Part shown: piece after piece, positions 1-9,532 of the stretch
How the letters are laid out: the number at the start of each line of letters is the position of its first letter
Numbering within the stretch: position 1 is the stretch's first letter
Source: Gottfriedia acidiceleris
GTDB taxonomy: Bacteria; Bacillota; Bacilli; Bacillales; Bacillaceae_G
Length of the DNA stretch: 64,000 nucleotides
Reading direction: 5' to 3'
Assembly: GCF_004138285.1 (NCBI RefSeq)
Contig: NZ_SCFN01000005.1
Coordinates: 124,001 to 188,000 of the forward strand
Position numbers and translations under genes: made by a program
Notes under the pieces: model-generated
Told to the model about the DNA's origin: nothing
Database searches by the model: none
What the model saw: only the letters and a program-made list of their open reading frames with translations

Positions 1-2
1 AT

Positions 3-197
3 CAAATGTTGTTAGTAGTTAATAATTTTTATGGCGAGGATACTCTTTTTAAATTACCAGAAGATATTGCTATTGGAGAGTATAACAAGCAGATATTAAT
101 TTCAAATTATAATGATTCTAGTCAGGAATTAACCGAATTTACGTTGCGTCCATATGAGTCTATTTGTTACCTTCTTGAGAAAAATGTGAGAATATAA
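3..197 (+). CDS. treA: Alpha-glucosidase family C-terminal end, probably phosphotrehalase (partial)
   Basis: The reading frame is already open at the left edge, so only the last 64 codons are present. They match the all-beta C-terminal domain of GH13 hydrolases, with a typical VVNNFYG start and a YESICYLL end. The gene directly precedes a TreR-type repressor, so the most likely identity is phospho-alpha-(1,1)-glucosidase, which splits trehalose 6-phosphate into glucose and glucose 6-phosphate in the cytoplasm. The catalytic barrel lies outside the window, so another oligo-glucosidase cannot be excluded from the sequence alone. Confidence 0.72.
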   Translation, partial: QMLLVVNNFYGEDTLFKLPEDIAIGEYNKQILISNYNDSSQELTEFTLRPYESICYLLEKNVRI

Positions 198-220
198 TAA
201 AATTTTTCTAGGTGATGAAA

Positions 221-946
221 ATGAACGCAAAGTATATTTCAATCTACCATAAGTTAATTGAACAGATTGAAAAAGGGGCTTTTACTGTTGGTAGTAAGAT
301 ACCTTCTGAAAAGTCATTAATGGAGCAATTTGATGTTTCTAGAGATACAATTAGAAAATCATTACAAATGCTTGAGCAAAACGGTTATATAAATAAAGTC
401 AAAGGTAAAGGTTCGTTTATTTTAGACACTGCAAAATTAAATTTCCCGGTAACGGGTTTAATTAGTTTTAAAGAATTATCAAACCAAATCGGTAGAGAAG
501 CAGAAACGATTGTAGAAATTCTTGAAAAGAAGTGGCCTAGTAAATTTATAAGAGAACAACTAGAAATAGATGACCAAACAGCGATTTGGAAAGTAGTTAG
601 AGCTAGAAAAATCGACGGGAAAAAAATAATTTTAGACAAAGAGTACTACAATAGTGCATATGTCGAAAAACTTTCAAGGTCAATCTGCGAAGGTTCAATT
701 TTTGACTATATAGAAAATACTCTTCACTTAAATATTGGCTTTGCGAAAAAAGAAATTGTAGTACAAGCTTGTACAGAAGATGACCAAAAATATTTAGATT
801 TAGATGGCTATGATATGGTAGTAGTTGTAAATACTTTCGTCTATTTAGACGATGGTTCTCTATTACAATACGGTCAATCTAGACATCGGCCTGATAAGTT
901 CAAATTTGTCGATTTTGCTAGAAGAATTCAACAGGTTAATGAATGA
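221..946 (+). CDS. treR: Trehalose operon repressor TreR (GntR/HutC family)
   Basis: This is a GntR-type regulator of about 240 residues: an N-terminal winged helix (IPSEKSLMEQF, SRDTIRKSLQMLEQNGYI) followed by a UTRA effector domain. It closely resembles B. subtilis TreR throughout, including the C-terminal SRHRPDKFKFVDFARR. In that family it represses the treP-treA-treR operon and is relieved by trehalose 6-phosphate. The gene follows the treA end by about 20 bases, as in a tre operon. I chose ATG 221 because AGGTGAT at 210-216 is well placed for it; GTG 212 and ATG 215 are alternatives that would overlap this site. Confidence 0.93.
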   Translation: MNAKYISIYHKLIEQIEKGAFTVGSKIPSEKSLMEQFDVSRDTIRKSLQMLEQNGYINKVKGKGSFILDTAKLNFPVTGLISFKELSNQIGREAETIVEILEKKWPSKFIREQLEIDDQTAIWKVVRARKIDGKKIILDKEYYNSAYVEKLSRSICEGSIFDYIENTLHLNIGFAKKEIVVQACTEDDQKYLDLDGYDMVVVVNTFVYLDDGSLLQYGQSRHRPDKFKFVDFARRIQQVNE

Positions 947-953
947 TATAAAG

Positions 954-982
954 AACCTTATTCAATCGGATAAGGTTTTTTG
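954..982 (+). terminator. Terminator after treR
   Basis: An 8-bp stem, AACCTTAT (954-961) with ATAAGGTT (970-977), is followed by a T run. It starts just after the treR stop. Confidence 0.85.
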
Positions 983-1269
983 TATTATTTCTAAGCTATA
1001 AATTGCTATAAATTCAAGTGTATACTATGCTTAATCAGGCTTATAAAGGAAATAAACGAAAAACTCATTGGTATCATAAGAAAACGAGTGAACTAGGTTT
1101 ACACTTGCCTTCTATAGTGTTTTTTAGATAAAATTCGCGATCTTCATCTGGAAATAAAGTCTACAAACAAGCTTTTCCAGAAAAATAAAGAAGAATACTC
1201 AAAACAACAATTTGTCTAAAAGGGTCACAATATAAAAAATATGGAAATAATGAGTAAAAAAGAAAATGA
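983..1269. other. Gene-poor gap upstream of the methyltransferase
   Basis: I see no recognised gene here. A 34-codon frame (1027-1131, plus strand) is open but has no convincing ribosome site and matches nothing I know; it may be chance or a remnant. No clear promoter or riboswitch structure was found. Confidence 0.5.
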
Positions 1270-2478
1270 ATGGATGGGCTTATGGATAAAGAAATGAATC
1301 TAAAAATTAAACAAAAATTTGTAAGAGATTATAAAACGGGGTATCCACTAATTTCAAAAGAATCGATCGTAAATAGTAAAGATTTAAAAAATGAAGGTAC
1401 AATAATTAATCTAGTAGATGAGCGTAATGTTTTTATCGGAAAAGGCTACTATGGAAAGCAAAATAAGGGTTTAGGTTGGATTCTTAGCTTGAAAGAGCAT
1501 GAAAAGATTAGTCCTAGGTTTTTTGAAGATAAAATTAAACAAGCAATCGAAGACCGCCAACAATTTTATAATAGCTCTGATACGACAGCATTTAGAGTAT
1601 TTAATGGAGAAGGCGATGGGATTGGTGGATTAACGATTGATTTTTTTGACGGATTTTATTTAATTAGTTGGTATAGCGAAGGAATCTATCAATTCAAAGA
1701 TTGGGTTATTCAAGCATTAAAAAATATTGTCGAATTCAAAGGGATTTATCAGAAAAAGCGCTTCGATACAAAAGGTCAGTATATTGAAGAAGATGACTTT
1801 GTGATGGGGGAAAGAGGTCAATTTCCTATTATCGTAAAGGAAAATGGAGTTAATTTTGCTATTTATTTAAACGATGGAGCAATGGTAGGCGTATTTTTGG
1901 ATCAACGCGAAGTTAGAAAACTAATTCGAGATAAATATGCTTACGAGAAAACAGTTTTAAATACTTTCTCATATACAGGCGCATTCTCTGTCTTTGCAGC
2001 AGTTGGAGGAGCAAGTAAGACTACTAGTGTTGACTTAGCTAATCGAAGTTTAGATAAAACAAAAGAACAATTTAAAATTAACGGAATCGATCCTGCAACA
2101 CAGAGCATAATCGTTGAAGATGTATTTCATTACTTTAAATATGCAGTTAAAAAGAACCTTTCATTTGATATGGTTATATTAGATCCTCCAAGCTTTGCAA
2201 GATCTAAAAAACATACCTTCAGTGCCGAAAAGGACTATAAGAACCTGTTGAAAGAAGCGATTACGATTACAGAAAATGATGGTGTAATTGTTGCTTCAAC
2301 GAATTGTAGTACTTTTGGAATGAATAAATTTAAAGGGTTTATTGACACAGCGTTTAAAGAATTAGGAGGGCAATATAAATTAATGGAAGAAATCAGCCTA
2401 CCTAATGATTTTAAAACAAATAAACAGTTTAAAGAAGGTAACTATTTAAAGGTCGTATTTATTCGTAAAATTAAGTAA
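1270..2478 (+). CDS. RlmI/YwbD-like class I rRNA methyltransferase
   Basis: The 402-residue protein has an N-terminal PUA-like RNA-binding part (about residues 10-90) and a C-terminal SAM-dependent Rossmann domain. The SAM site is seen in LNTFSYTGAFSVFAA, the acidic loop in SVDLANRS, and the catalytic region in DMVILDPPSFARSK, followed by a NCST cysteine motif. This is the layout of E. coli RlmI (m5C1962 of 23S rRNA) and B. subtilis YwbD, so it probably methylates a cytosine in 23S rRNA; the exact target is inference. The start is uncertain: ATG 1270, 1282 and 1294 are in frame and none has a strong ribosome site. Confidence 0.85.
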   Translation: MDGLMDKEMNLKIKQKFVRDYKTGYPLISKESIVNSKDLKNEGTIINLVDERNVFIGKGYYGKQNKGLGWILSLKEHEKISPRFFEDKIKQAIEDRQQFYNSSDTTAFRVFNGEGDGIGGLTIDFFDGFYLISWYSEGIYQFKDWVIQALKNIVEFKGIYQKKRFDTKGQYIEEDDFVMGERGQFPIIVKENGVNFAIYLNDGAMVGVFLDQREVRKLIRDKYAYEKTVLNTFSYTGAFSVFAAVGGASKTTSVDLANRSLDKTKEQFKINGIDPATQSIIVEDVFHYFKYAVKKNLSFDMVILDPPSFARSKKHTFSAEKDYKNLLKEAITITENDGVIVASTNCSTFGMNKFKGFIDTAFKELGGQYKLMEEISLPNDFKTNKQFKEGNYLKVVFIRKIK

Positions 2479-2484
2479 AAAAAT

Positions 2485-2516
2485 GGACTGACAAATATGT
2501 CAGTCCTACTTTTTTA
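2485..2516. terminator. Bidirectional terminator between convergent genes
   Basis: GGACTGACA (2485-2493) pairs perfectly with TGTCAGTCC (2498-2506), with A-rich DNA to the left and T-rich DNA to the right. It serves the methyltransferase gene and pepT. Confidence 0.88.
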
Positions 2517-3755
2517 CTTTGAAGTTGCTTTTTGTTCATATAATTTGATCACTTCAATCATAACATTCGTTGCTTTAATCATATTGTCGATTGAGATGTA
2601 TTCAAATTTACCATGGTAGTTTTCTCCACCAGTAAAAATATTTGGAGTAGGTAGTCCCATATATGAAAGCTGTGAACCATCTGTACCACCACGAATTGGT
2701 TCTACAATTGGTGTAATTTCAAGGTTTGTCATTGCCTCGTGAGCAATATCAACAACCTCTTTAACAGGTAAGATTTTCTCACCCATATTATAGTACTGGT
2801 CTTTTAACTCTAAAACTATGCTGTTTTCACCATGTGTTTCTTTTAATTGATTTACAAGATTCGACAGTGTCTCTTTTCGATTAGCAAATTTTGTTTTATC
2901 ATGATCTCTAATAATGTAGTGCATTTTTGTTAGCTCTACATCACCTTCAATTGATACTAGATGATAAAAGCCTTCGTAACCTTCAGTTGATTCTGGCGCT
3001 TCTTCAACAGGTAATAAATTATTTATTTCCATGGCAATTTTCATAGAGTTAATCATTTTACCTTTAGCAGTACCTGGGTGCACATTTTTACCTTTTACCG
3101 TAATCATTGCACCTGCAGCATTAAAGCTCTCGTATTGTAGCTCCCCTAGTGGACCACCGTCCATTGTATAAGCATATTTAGCATCAAATGCTTTTACATC
3201 AAATTTATGTGGGCCTCTACCAATCTCTTCATCTGGAGTGAATGCGACTCTTATTTTACCGTGTTTGATTTCCGAATGTTGAACTAAATACTCCATCGCA
3301 GTCATAATTTCAGCGATTCCAGCCTTATTATCTGCACCAAGTAATGTTGTCCCATCAGTTGTCATTAAAGTGTGACCTTTATACTTACTTAACTCTGGTG
3401 AATGACTTGGAGATAATACAACATTTAAACTTTCATTTAAGACGATGTCATTTCCGTCGTAATTTTCAACTAGCTTTGGGTTAACATTTTTTCCAGTAAA
3501 GTCTGTCGCTGTGTCTAAATGTGCTAAAAATCCAATTGTCGGAATATCTTTGTCGGAATTTGCCGGAAGAGTAGCCATTACATAACCATTGTCATCCATT
3601 GTTACGTCAACTAATCCAATTTTGTTTAACTCTTCCACTAACATGCGGCCCAAAGTTAATTGGCCAGGTGTAGAAGGGCATGTTTCACTACTTGCATTTG
3701 ATTGTGTATCAACTTTTGCATAACTAATTAAACGATTAATTAACTCATTTTTCAT
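2514..3755 (-). CDS. pepT: Peptidase T (tripeptide aminopeptidase)
   Basis: This cytoplasmic M20B metallopeptidase of 413 residues releases the N-terminal residue from tripeptides. Two-zinc site motifs are visible in order: HLDTATDF, the aspartate in [19 protein letters not shown], the DGG after YAYTM, and a C-terminal histidine in [14 protein letters not shown]. The dimerisation lid domain lies between residues of about 210 and 320. ATG at 3755 is chosen because AAAGGAG lies 8-9 bases upstream and the protein then begins [18 protein letters not shown] as in the family; the frame is open further upstream but without a ribosome site. Confidence 0.95.
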   Translation of the reverse strand: MKNELINRLISYAKVDTQSNASSETCPSTPGQLTLGRMLVEELNKIGLVDVTMDDNGYVMATLPANSDKDIPTIGFLAHLDTATDFTGKNVNPKLVENYDGNDIVLNESLNVVLSPSHSPELSKYKGHTLMTTDGTTLLGADNKAGIAEIMTAMEYLVQHSEIKHGKIRVAFTPDEEIGRGPHKFDVKAFDAKYAYTMDGGPLGELQYESFNAAGAMITVKGKNVHPGTAKGKMINSMKIAMEINNLLPVEEAPESTEGYEGFYHLVSIEGDVELTKMHYIIRDHDKTKFANRKETLSNLVNQLKETHGENSIVLELKDQYYNMGEKILPVKEVVDIAHEAMTNLEITPIVEPIRGGTDGSQLSYMGLPTPNIFTGGENYHGKFEYISIDNMIKATNVMIEVIKLYEQKATSK

Positions 3756-3843
3756 ATGAAAATCTCCTTTTTTACATTTCATAATCCATAGGTGATGCGC
3801 TTTCATTTTTATTGTAGTTCTTTCTTTAATTGAAAGTAAAATA

Positions 3844-4479
3844 TTACGCAACTCTCTTTATATTTAAAATGCTTTTAGAAATTAAAAACTGTGCTAAGTA
3901 GTAGGTGATCATGATTAATTCGTGACCATATTTAACGCTTTCTATAAATAGATCCCACGATAATATAGAATCTGAAATAATAAATAATAGGCTCCCCAAA
4001 ATAGCCCATTTGTTTCCAGTCATTATGGCTGTAAATACCATCAAGGAAATTGCTACTGAATATGCTATTACCGGAATAACTAAGCTTTCCTTCCCACTTT
4101 CGTTTAAAGAGTTTACTAAATTAGAGCATAGAAAAAACGTATAAATTGCAATTGGAACGATCGCTAGCATGCGATAAATTGAATATTTCCATCCTGATAT
4201 AAAACCGGTAGCGTAAAACAAATGCCCAATTAGAAAAGCACTTAAACCGACAACAAACCATATTAACGTTCCGTCACCAATCATACAAAAGATAAGACCT
4301 AAAAGTATAAGAGTGCGATATTTAGTTGAATGATAAGGAATTTGTGAAAAGGCATAGCTGATAATCAACACCATTGGAACTACCTTAAATAGTATTTTTA
4401 TGCTGACAGGCTCTGAAGGAATAAAAAAGATATAGAGAATACCAAAAAACAAAATAAGTATAGGTAAGTACCTCTTCAA
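3844..4479 (-). CDS. YhhN family membrane protein (lysoplasmalogenase-like)
   Basis: The 211-residue protein is almost entirely hydrophobic with about eight membrane helices. It matches the TMEM86/YhhN family, some members of which hydrolyse the vinyl-ether bond of lysoplasmalogens. The conserved short loop [14 protein letters not shown] and the later ISDSILSWD, with paired acidic residues, are the family's likely active-site segments. The function in bacilli is not established, so the enzymatic label is by family only. It lies upstream of pepT on the same strand with a gap of about 90 bases. Confidence 0.75.
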   Translation of the reverse strand: MKRYLPILILFFGILYIFFIPSEPVSIKILFKVVPMVLIISYAFSQIPYHSTKYRTLILLGLIFCMIGDGTLIWFVVGLSAFLIGHLFYATGFISGWKYSIYRMLAIVPIAIYTFFLCSNLVNSLNESGKESLVIPVIAYSVAISLMVFTAIMTGNKWAILGSLLFIISDSILSWDLFIESVKYGHELIMITYYLAQFLISKSILNIKRVA

Positions 4480-4581
4480 AATAAAATGACCCCTTTCTAA
4501 CTATTTCCTTTTTACTAAATATTATCAGTGAAAAATGAAAAGAATGCTATTAGAAATAAAGATAGCAGTCTATTAAACTAT

Positions 4582-4613
4582 AAAAAAAAGCAAACCATAA
4601 ATGGTTTGCTTTT
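4582..4613 (-). terminator. Terminator of the L,D-transpeptidase gene
   Basis: A 13-bp perfect stem (4586-4598 with 4601-4613, AA loop) touches the stop codon. The A run to its left is the U tract for minus-strand transcription. Confidence 0.9.
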
Positions 4614-6195
4614 ATGCGATGGAAATACCATATGAGTGAGCAATTTGCCCATTTGTATTAGGAGATTTTGCAATAATAACTGTCGTTCCAATATTTATTT
4701 GATCGAATAACCATTGAATTTCACTGTTATGCATTCGGATACAACCTGAACTAACCGATTTTCCGATTGAGCTTTCATTAGCATTTCCATGTATCCCATA
4801 TGAGCTTCCAGGCGAGCTACCCATACTCAAGCCCATCCATCTTTTACCTAGTGGATTATTTGGTGCTCCGCCAGGAATATTTCCCTTATACCAAGGTCTA
4901 TTTTTAATCTTATTTAAGATTTTAAACTTACCAGTAGGTGTAGGAGTAGAAGCTTTTCCTGTTGCTACACTAAATGATTTTACTAATTTTCCTTTATTGT
5001 AATAAGAAAGTTTATTTGTTTTTGTATTAACAATAATTAACTGCCCATTCGAAAGGGGCTGGGAGCTCTTTGCCTCGGTAAAAGAAGGCTTACTTTGATT
5101 TCCAGCAGCGTCAATTGATTGTACTTTTATAGGAGTAAATACTTTTAATTTACTGACCTTAAAAGTATAACTACCATTCTTTGATGCAGACGTTTTAGCC
5201 GTATATTTCCCGTTTAGATACAGTTTAACGGAAGCATTTGCTTCTGTTTTTCCACTAATGACTGTTGCATTTTCTTTAACTGTTTGGATTGTAGGTGTTG
5301 AAGGTGCAGTACGATCTAATACACGAATTGAAACAGGTTTACTTTGATTTTTACTCTTATCAACTGCAACAACTTGAAGAACTGTGTTTGCCTTTTGCTT
5401 CGCCATTTTAATAGTAAATTTACCTGCCGAGTTAACTTTACCTTTTGCTAATACTTTCTTGTTTAAGTAAATGAGAACATCAGCATTCGGCTCCGATTTA
5501 CCTGAAATACTTTGAGATTGATCTGAAATTGAAGGTATTGAAGTGATAGAAGGTGCGATTACATCTGAAACATATGATGTAGCGATTTTACTTTTTAATC
5601 CAATTGAAACACCAACTGCATTTATTTTAGTAAATTCTTTTAGAGGTTTAGTATTGAATTGAAAATTTCCTTTTGCATCCGTTTGTACAGTGCTGACCAG
5701 TTTATTGTTGATGTGAATTTGGACACTGCTTTTTTCTAAAAATGCTCCTGTCACGGAAGTAGATTTATTAGTAATTGGATTGATTTTCGGAGTTGGTAAA
5801 TCTTTAATCATAAATTTAATATTCTGGTCTGAAACAGCTAGAGTTTGATCATCTAATGTAATTGAACTTAGCTGATAAGTACCTTTTGTAAAAGAAGCAG
5901 TAACTCCTACTTTTCCAGAATAGTAAAGATCTGAAGAGGATGGATTTTTTAGTAAAACTTCCGTCAAATTAGTCCCGTTTTTAAATGTGAGAGCTACATT
6001 ATCGAAATGTTTTTTAGTCGTTAATCCAATTTCAATAGATTGTCCAAAGGTAGCTTCAGTAGTGTTTAGATTTAGATTATCTATATAATTTGATAACTCA
6101 TCATCACTAAAACTTTGGGAAAAAGTAGTCGCGTTGGCCGTGGGTAATAGGAATAAAAATACCCCTAAAAGTACAGATACAATCTTATTTATCAT
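4612..6195 (-). CDS. Secreted L,D-transpeptidase with Ig-like repeats
   Basis: A signal peptide (residues 1-23, ending ANA) is followed by an N-terminal domain and about three Ig-like repeats (roughly 135-212, 213-293 and 294-375). Each repeat carries the pattern of GKTEANASVKLYLNGK and a GSYTFKV-type strand. The last 140 residues are a YkuD catalytic domain with the essential YGIHGN histidine and the SSGCIRM cysteine (C485). Such enzymes make 3-3 cross-links in peptidoglycan outside the membrane; the Ig repeats probably hold the enzyme in the wall. ATG 6195 has AAGGAG about 7 bases upstream. Family YkuD proteins are often far shorter (about 160 residues), so this is a long multidomain form. 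Confidence 0.9.
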   Translation of the reverse strand: MINKIVSVLLGVFLFLLPTANATTFSQSFSDDELSNYIDNLNLNTTEATFGQSIEIGLTTKKHFDNVALTFKNGTNLTEVLLKNPSSSDLYYSGKVGVTASFTKGTYQLSSITLDDQTLAVSDQNIKFMIKDLPTPKINPITNKSTSVTGAFLEKSSVQIHINNKLVSTVQTDAKGNFQFNTKPLKEFTKINAVGVSIGLKSKIATSYVSDVIAPSITSIPSISDQSQSISGKSEPNADVLIYLNKKVLAKGKVNSAGKFTIKMAKQKANTVLQVVAVDKSKNQSKPVSIRVLDRTAPSTPTIQTVKENATVISGKTEANASVKLYLNGKYTAKTSASKNGSYTFKVSKLKVFTPIKVQSIDAAGNQSKPSFTEAKSSQPLSNGQLIIVNTKTNKLSYYNKGKLVKSFSVATGKASTPTPTGKFKILNKIKNRPWYKGNIPGGAPNNPLGKRWMGLSMGSSPGSSYGIHGNANESSIGKSVSSGCIRMHNSEIQWLFDQINIGTTVIIAKSPNTNGQIAHSYGISIA

Positions 6196-6543
6196 TGTCT
6201 CTCTCCTTAATATATGGAATTAATTACTAAATTTGCCATATAGAGAGTGAATTCCTTTGTTTTCTTAATAAAATAAAACGTCAAGTTTCAGCAAAAAAAA
6301 GAACATTTGTTGAAAAAACAGGAAGAGCAGAAAATATAGTAAAATTAGGTAGAATAAAAGAGAAAATGGAAATTTTTGTAGAATTAATGTATTTTTTAAA
6401 TCTTATATTGTCATAACTTAACCTCTTTCTTTAATCCTGTAATTTAGGTTTTCTTTGATTATATTCCGTTCACTTCCCTTTCCCCTGTCCTTAATGTTAA
6501 AGTTAGTTAATAAGAAAATTGTAAATAAACTAAGGAGTATTAT
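6196..6543. other. Divergent intergenic region (L,D-transpeptidase / topB)
   Basis: This is AT-rich DNA between divergent genes and must hold both promoters. I could not define reliable -35/-10 pairs. No coding remnant or RNA structure was seen. Confidence 0.5.
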
Positions 6544-8724
6544 ATGAGCAAAACGGTAGTATTAGCGGAGAAGCCTTCAGTTGCTAGAGATATAGCTAAA
6601 GTGCTAGGGTGCAATCAAAAAGGTAATGGTTTTTTAGAAGGTAAAAAGTATATTGTGACCTGGGCATTAGGGCATCTTGTGACTTTGGCTGATCCAGAGG
6701 GATATGATAATAAGTATAAGTCATGGAATTTAGAAGATTTACCAATGATTCCGGAAAAATTAAAGCTTGTTGTTATTAAAAAGACAGGCAAGCAATTTCA
6801 GGCTGTAAAAACTCAATTATTAAGAAAAGATGTTTCAGATATCATTATCGCAACGGATGCAGGGCGAGAAGGTGAGCTTGTTGCAAGATGGATTCTTCAA
6901 TTGGCAAAGGTTAATAAACCAATTAAAAGACTGTGGATTTCTTCTGCAACAGATCAGGCAGTAAAAAAAGGCTTTGAAAATTTACGTAGTGGTAAGGAAT
7001 ATGAAAATTTATATCTATCTGCTGTAGCAAGAGCTGAGGCAGATTGGATCGTGGGGATTAATGCAACAAGAGCACTTACTTGTAAGCATAATGCTCAACT
7101 TTCATGTGGTAGGGTTCAAACTCCGACACTTTCGATGATTTTAGAGCGTGAAAAGGAAATAAAAGAATTTAAGCAACAAACCTATTACGGGTTACAAGTA
7201 TTAGCAAATAATGTTACCTTTACGTGGCAAAATCGTAAGTCTAATGACCAGAAAATTAAAACGTCCGATGAATTACAAAAAATTATTGGAGCGATAAAAG
7301 GAAAACAGCTAAAGATTAAGGAAGTTTCGACTACTGAAAAAAAATCTTTTGCTCCGCAGCTTTATGATTTAACTGAGCTTCAAAGAGAAGCGAATAAAAG
7401 ATTTAACTTTTCACCTAAAGAAACCTTATCCATTATGCAAAAGCTATATGAGCACCATAAAGTTGTTACGTATCCACGAACTGATTCTAGATACTTATCA
7501 TCGGATTTAGTTGATACATTAAAGGAACGTTTATCAGCATGTAACATAAAACCTTATGGGAAAATCATTATGAAGTTAACGAATCAACCGATTAAAGTAA
7601 ATAAGTCATTTGTAGATGATAATAAGGTTTCAGATCACCATGCGATTATACCAACAGAGCAAGCACCTATAATAAGTGAACTTTCTTCAAAAGAATTTAA
7701 AATATATGATCTTATCGTAAGAAGATTTTTAGCAGTCTTACTACCTCCGTACGTATATGAACAAGAAAAAGTTATCGCAGAAATTGATAATGAGATATTT
7801 GTTGCGAAAGGTAAAAGGGTTATATCACTGGGCTGGAAAGAAGTCTTTAAAGACGAAGATGATCTTGATAGTACAGAGGATCAACGATTACCAATTATTA
7901 ATGAGAATGAGCGTATTCAAGTAGCTAAAGTTATTGAAACTAAAGGGCATACGAAACCACCAGCATACTTTAATGAAGCCACACTTTTAAGTGCAATGGA
8001 AAATCCAGTCCATTTTATGTCTGGTAATAGTAATGATTTAAAGAAGATGATAGGCGAAACAGGCGGATTGGGAACAGTTGCAACAAGAGCGGATATTATT
8101 GAAAAACTTTTCAGTAGCTTTTTAATTGAAAAAAAGGGAAAAGATATTTTCATCACAAATAAAGGTAAACAATTATTAAACCTTGTTCCAGAAGCCTTAA
8201 AGTCACCAGCACTAACGGCCGAGTGGGAGCAGAAACTTCAAGCCATCTCCAAAGGTAAATTAGCTAAATCTAAATTTATGAGTGAAATGATTAGTTTTTC
8301 TTCAGATGCTGTGAAAGAAATAAAACAAACTGAACAAAAATTTAAGCATGATAACATGACTAGCACTAAATGTCCCGACTGCGGAAAGCTTATGTTAGAA
8401 GTTAACGGTAAACGTGGAAAAATGTTAGTTTGCCAGGATAGGGAATGTGGTCATCGTAAAACAATTTCACAGTCTACTAACGCGAGATGTCCTAATTGCT
8501 TCAAACGTTTAGAGCTAAAAGGCGAAGGGGAAGGTCAAATTTTTGTATGTGCATGTGGACATAGAGAAAAACTTTCTACTTTTAAAGATCGACGTTCGAA
8601 AGAAAAAAATAGTAAAGTTTCTAAACGAGATGTTCAAAAATATTTAAAGCAACAGAACAAACAAGATGATGAACCATTTAATAACCCATTTGCAGAAGCC
8701 TTAGCAAAGCTGAAAAAACAATAA
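6544..8724 (+). CDS. topB: DNA topoisomerase III
   Basis: This type IA topoisomerase of 726 residues relaxes and decatenates DNA through a transient 5'-phosphotyrosine. The Toprim domain is at the N terminus (VLAEKPSVARDIAKVLG, then TDAGREGE). The active tyrosine is Y310 in VVTYPRTDSRYLS. After the core there are two C-terminal zinc-binding modules (CPDCGK...CQDRECGH and CPNCFK...CACGH), then a charged tail. Length and domain order fit B. subtilis TopB. An AAGGAG site lies 7-8 bases before ATG 6544, and the gene stands alone. Confidence 0.95.
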   Translation: MSKTVVLAEKPSVARDIAKVLGCNQKGNGFLEGKKYIVTWALGHLVTLADPEGYDNKYKSWNLEDLPMIPEKLKLVVIKKTGKQFQAVKTQLLRKDVSDIIIATDAGREGELVARWILQLAKVNKPIKRLWISSATDQAVKKGFENLRSGKEYENLYLSAVARAEADWIVGINATRALTCKHNAQLSCGRVQTPTLSMILEREKEIKEFKQQTYYGLQVLANNVTFTWQNRKSNDQKIKTSDELQKIIGAIKGKQLKIKEVSTTEKKSFAPQLYDLTELQREANKRFNFSPKETLSIMQKLYEHHKVVTYPRTDSRYLSSDLVDTLKERLSACNIKPYGKIIMKLTNQPIKVNKSFVDDNKVSDHHAIIPTEQAPIISELSSKEFKIYDLIVRRFLAVLLPPYVYEQEKVIAEIDNEIFVAKGKRVISLGWKEVFKDEDDLDSTEDQRLPIINENERIQVAKVIETKGHTKPPAYFNEATLLSAMENPVHFMSGNSNDLKKMIGETGGLGTVATRADIIEKLFSSFLIEKKGKDIFITNKGKQLLNLVPEALKSPALTAEWEQKLQAISKGKLAKSKFMSEMISFSSDAVKEIKQTEQKFKHDNMTSTKCPDCGKLMLEVNGKRGKMLVCQDRECGHRKTISQSTNARCPNCFKRLELKGEGEGQIFVCACGHREKLSTFKDRRSKEKNSKVSKRDVQKYLKQQNKQDDEPFNNPFAEALAKLKKQ

Positions 8725-8745
8725 AGGTAGGGACCCTGCACTTAG

Positions 8746-8784
8746 AACCAGTCATATGAGTTTACTCGATGACTGGTTTTTTTC
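8746..8784. terminator. Bidirectional terminator of topB
   Basis: AACCAGTCAT (8746-8755) pairs with ATGACTGGTT (8769-8778) followed by T residues. It overlaps the last codons of the convergent minus-strand gene. Confidence 0.85.
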
Positions 8785-9259
8785 GATCAATTGCATATTC
8801 ATTTACGACTTCACTATAATGATCGTCAAAATAAGTGTCTAGTTCCTTTTTTATCTTTTTTGATAGGACTGGACTTTTACCTGAAGTTGATACTGATACG
8901 ATAAGGTCTCCTCTACGAACCACAGCTGGTGTATGGAAATCACTATTATTTTGATCACTTACATCATTAAACCATTGAAAATCTGATATACAATCTTTGA
9001 CGAATTTATTTATATTTTTATCATCTGTAGCTGCAATAACAATATGAGCTCCAGTTAGATCAGCTGCTTCAAAATACTTATTTATCCATTTTATTTTAGG
9101 CAACTGTTTAAATTCATCACATAGTTGAGGGCTAATAATCGTAATTGTAGCACCACTTTTTATAAATGCTTTTGCTTTTCGAAAAGCGATTTTTCCTCCA
9201 CCGATGATCGTTATCTTTTTGTTTTGAAGTGAGAAAACTAATGGAACCATTTCAGTCAT
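8762..9259 (-). CDS. Precorrin-2 dehydrogenase (siroheme synthase NAD-binding domain)
   Basis: The 165-residue protein opens with a Rossmann NAD site (ITIIGGGKIAFRKAKAF) and carries the family's later motifs ADLTGAHIVIAATDD, FNDVSDQNNSDFHTPAVVRRGDLIVSVSTSGKSP. It is equivalent to the N-terminal half of CysG and to B. subtilis YlnF (SirC), which oxidises precorrin-2 to sirohydrochlorin in siroheme synthesis. It stands alone here, away from methyltransferase and chelatase genes that usually accompany it. Start ATG 9259 follows ATAGGAGCG at the right distance. Confidence 0.85.
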   Translation of the reverse strand: MTEMVPLVFSLQNKKITIIGGGKIAFRKAKAFIKSGATITIISPQLCDEFKQLPKIKWINKYFEAADLTGAHIVIAATDDKNINKFVKDCISDFQWFNDVSDQNNSDFHTPAVVRRGDLIVSVSTSGKSPVLSKKIKKELDTYFDDHYSEVVNEYAIDRKKPVIE

Positions 9260-9532
9260 CTAATCGCTCCTATCTATTAATTGTATGGACAAATATTTAT
9301 GCATCATCATTTTATCATATGTATTGCCAATTTTTAGAACTAGCTAATAAATGATTCATGAGAGGATTTTTATGTCTTTTATTGTAAAAATGATACAGTT
9401 TGGTTAATAATTCAATAAAAGTTCATCTTTTCTTTAGCATAAAAGTATTTTTTCTGTTAGGATAATTAGTATTATTTTTTTTGAAAAGATAATGATAAGA
9501 CTGGAATCTAATTTAAAGAAAAGGTGAGTATT

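Noticed and set aside
1027-1131. 34-codon frame upstream of the methyltransferase
   Set aside because: No ribosome site and no recognised similarity; kept only as a note in the gap description.
9360-9410. Ten-codon frame after GAGAGGA upstream of the IIA gene
   Set aside because: It has a ribosome-like site, but it is too short, with no attenuator stem after it, to support a leader peptide.
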